From Pedobacter sp. MC2016-24 (GTDB taxonomy: Bacteria > Bacteroidota > Bacteroidia > Sphingobacteriales > Sphingobacteriaceae), in the NCBI RefSeq assembly GCF_015223055.1, contig NZ_JADFBX010000006.1, positions 278,171 through 342,170 on the forward strand: a stretch of DNA of 64,000 bases, written 5' to 3'. Of the stretch, positions 62,509 through 64,000 are shown piece by piece. The notes beneath the pieces are model-generated. The model saw nothing but the letters and a program-made list of their open reading frames with translations. It was not told the DNA's origin and made no database searches. A program made the position numbers and the translations under genes. Within the stretch, counting starts at the first letter, position 1, and every line of letters begins with the position of its first letter.

Positions 62509-62898
62509 ATGGCTAAGAAACAGATATTAATAGTTGATGATGAGATTACTATACTCAAATTGCTAAATTTTGTATTGTCTACTGATTATGAGTTGATTAT
62601 TAAGACAAGTGGAGTTGAAGCACTGAGTTGGCTTGAAGAGGGGAATTCACCGGCACTGATTATATCCGACTTGGAAATGCCCTATTTTGACGGCAGTTCT
62701 TTTATCTATAACCTTAAAATAAGCGGTTTTTACAGAGATACTCCGGTAATTATTTTATCGGGAGCTGCAGATCTTGCTGCAAAGGTTGAAAAAATGCCTT
62801 TCGAGTTAGACGATTTCATCCCAAAACCTTTTAATCCATCACAACTTAAAGAAGCTATTGCTAATGTATTTAGAAAATATGACACTGTCGGAAGTTAA
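62509..62898 (+). CDS. Single-domain response regulator overlapping a sugar transferase
   Basis: A 129-aa receiver domain alone. The acidic pocket is VDDE (9-12), Asp54 in IISDLEMP is the phosphate acceptor, and Ser in VIILSGA and Lys in FIPKPFN complete the site. No kinase is adjacent. Its end overlaps the sugar-transferase gene by 20 nt (or 35 with the upstream start), so the two proteins are made together and the receiver may control the transferase directly. Confidence 0.9.
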   Translation: MAKKQILIVDDEITILKLLNFVLSTDYELIIKTSGVEALSWLEEGNSPALIISDLEMPYFDGSSFIYNLKISGFYRDTPVIILSGAADLAAKVEKMPFELDDFIPKPFNPSQLKEAIANVFRKYDTVGS

Positions 62899-63955
62899 TT
62901 CGGATGCGAATCATAAATCAATTACCCTGCTTTATTCAGCGCCTTCATTTTCGGACGAGTTATTGCCTCAATTTGCGATATTCTTCAATGTTAAAAATGT
63001 AGATACACTTCAGGATGTTGATGTTTTTTTAAATGAACAATCCATTTATACATTGCCTGATGTGATTTTGCTGGAGGTTGACGCTGAAAAAAAATGCTTC
63101 GAGTATATTGCCAAGCTGAAAAAGAATGTATTGCTCAAAGGTCTGGTCATCGTGTTATTAGACGGGAAAACAGACCCAAAAGTTCGTGAATTGGCAATGA
63201 AGCATAAAGTAAACGATTTATATGTGGCTCCGTTTCCTTTGAACGACATTTGTGAGCGGATCTTTTTCCTGGTGAAATTTAAATTGATAAAACCCCAGCT
63301 TTCTGATCTTTCAAATATTGATTTTACTTATCAGATGCCTTTGGGAAAAAGGTTGTTTGATATTGCCGCTTCTGGTTTTGCGCTATTGTTGATTTCTCCT
63401 TTATTGGTAGTCGTGGGCATTATTATCGCTTTAGAATCGAAAGGCGCCGTGATTTTTAAAAGTAAAAGGGTTGGTACAGGATACAAAATATTTGACTTTT
63501 ATAAATTTCGTTCTATGAGGACTGGCGCAAGTGAAGAGCTTGTACAATTGTCTGATTTGAATCAATACGATAAATCTGAAACTGGTAAGACTACTTTTGT
63601 TAAACTTAAGAACGACCCAAGGATTACGAAATTTGGGCGTTTCATCAGAAAGTATAGCATCGATGAATTGCCACAATTGTTTAACGTACTTAAAGGAGAT
63701 ATGTCTCTTGTTGGCAATAGACCTTTACCCTTGTATGAAGCGGAGATGCTCACTTCGAATGAATGGACGATGCGATTCCTTGGGCCTGCAGGCTTAACCG
63801 GTTTATGGCAGGTAAGCAGAAGGGGCAAAGCAGACATGTCTGAACGGGAGCGTAAGAAGTTAGATAATTTTTATGCACACAATCATTCTTTTTGGTTGGA
63901 TATCAAAATCTTGTTAAAAACCCTACCTGCATTGGTTCAGAAGGAATCGGTTTAA
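62879..63955 (+). CDS. Pseudo-receiver fused to an initiating sugar transferase
   Basis: A 358-aa membrane enzyme. Residues 1-140 have the alternating pattern of a receiver domain, with DVILLEVDAE where the phospho-Asp should be (Glu instead) and YVAPFPLNDI where K-P-F should be (Ala instead), so it should not be phosphorylated. Residues 150-358 are a bacterial sugar transferase (PF02397): one hydrophobic helix, then VIFKSKRVGTGYKIFDFYKF and DELPQLFNVLKGDMSLVGNR. Enzymes of this kind load the first sugar phosphate onto undecaprenyl phosphate in exopolysaccharide synthesis. Starts at 62864 or 62879 are both possible. Confidence 0.88.
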   Translation: MTLSEVNSDANHKSITLLYSAPSFSDELLPQFAIFFNVKNVDTLQDVDVFLNEQSIYTLPDVILLEVDAEKKCFEYIAKLKKNVLLKGLVIVLLDGKTDPKVRELAMKHKVNDLYVAPFPLNDICERIFFLVKFKLIKPQLSDLSNIDFTYQMPLGKRLFDIAASGFALLLISPLLVVVGIIIALESKGAVIFKSKRVGTGYKIFDFYKFRSMRTGASEELVQLSDLNQYDKSETGKTTFVKLKNDPRITKFGRFIRKYSIDELPQLFNVLKGDMSLVGNRPLPLYEAEMLTSNEWTMRFLGPAGLTGLWQVSRRGKADMSERERKKLDNFYAHNHSFWLDIKILLKTLPALVQKESV

Positions 63956-63976
63956 AAAATAATAAGCATAAAAAAA

Positions 63977-64000
63977 GGGATTAAACTATAGTTTAATCCC
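63977..64000. terminator. 24-bp palindrome at the window end, likely terminator
   Basis: GGGATTAAACTA and TAGTTTAATCCC are perfect 12-bp arms with no spacer, preceded by an A-run (63970-63976). It lies 21 nt after the sugar-transferase stop. The matching T-run would lie beyond the window. Confidence 0.65.

Overview
The window looks like chromosome from a Bacteroidota bacterium of the family Sphingobacteriaceae, most like Pedobacter. This is judged from protein style and gene order, not from a database search. Signs are: SusC/SusD pairs behind ECF sigma/FecR genes; many lipoproteins with Cys directly after the signal peptide followed by Lys or Ser; promoters of the TTTG-N18-21-TAnnTTTG type instead of -35/-10 boxes; few Shine-Dalgarno sequences; ATG or TTG starts; and families such as DUF4302, DUF4833, DUF5018, DUF5074-like and DUF6580-like. 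I saw no rRNA, tRNA, CRISPR array, insertion sequence or prophage.

Layout. 1-4061: arginine genes (speA, cut by the window edge; arginase; argS). 4147-10804: a lipoprotein, an HxlR regulator divergent from an MFS pump, a CoiA-like nuclease, a YjbR protein, a receiver-only regulator, EF-P and a secreted phosphoesterase. 10869-19836: a trans-envelope signalling and nutrient-uptake operon (ECF sigma, FecR, STN-type SusC, SusD, HExxH lipoprotein, DUF4302). 19927-20808: PPK2. 20904-23232: cobT-cobS-cobC, the lower-ligand end of cobalamin synthesis. 23225-24433: a convergent class A beta-lactamase-like hydrolase.

24502-37939 is the most striking block. A consensus promoter and a clear cobalamin riboswitch stand ahead of about 13 kb of same-strand genes: a BtuB-like receptor, three BtuG-like propeller lipoproteins, two large leucine-rich lipoproteins, two related Ig/PKD-like lipoproteins and a six-helix DUF6580-like membrane protein, closed by a strong terminator. 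I read it as an expanded surface machine for capturing corrinoids, with the membrane protein as a candidate transporter. Beside cobTSC this gives salvage plus finishing of cobamides.

37986-42777: TolC, HlyD and two ABC-2 permeases with no ATPase gene. 43111-49032 (minus): a second ECF sigma/FecR pair whose partner is not a TonB receptor but an STN protein with a short-period repeat domain, followed by DUF4833, GIN-domain and repeat-protein genes. 49099-50988: a Bcr/CflA-type pump divergent from an AraC-type regulator with a metal-binding-like N-terminus.

51274-57118: a compact Ter stress operon (HAD phosphatase, PRPP-loop protein, two TerD, TelA, an unrecognised protein, TerC), ending in a perfect 62-bp palindrome. 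57186-61428 (minus): OmpA-type porin, MBL/beta-CASP hydrolase, YeeZ-like reductase and cold-shock protein. 61611-63955: two small envelope or stress-type genes, then a response regulator overlapping an initiating sugar transferase with a degenerate receiver-like N-terminus.
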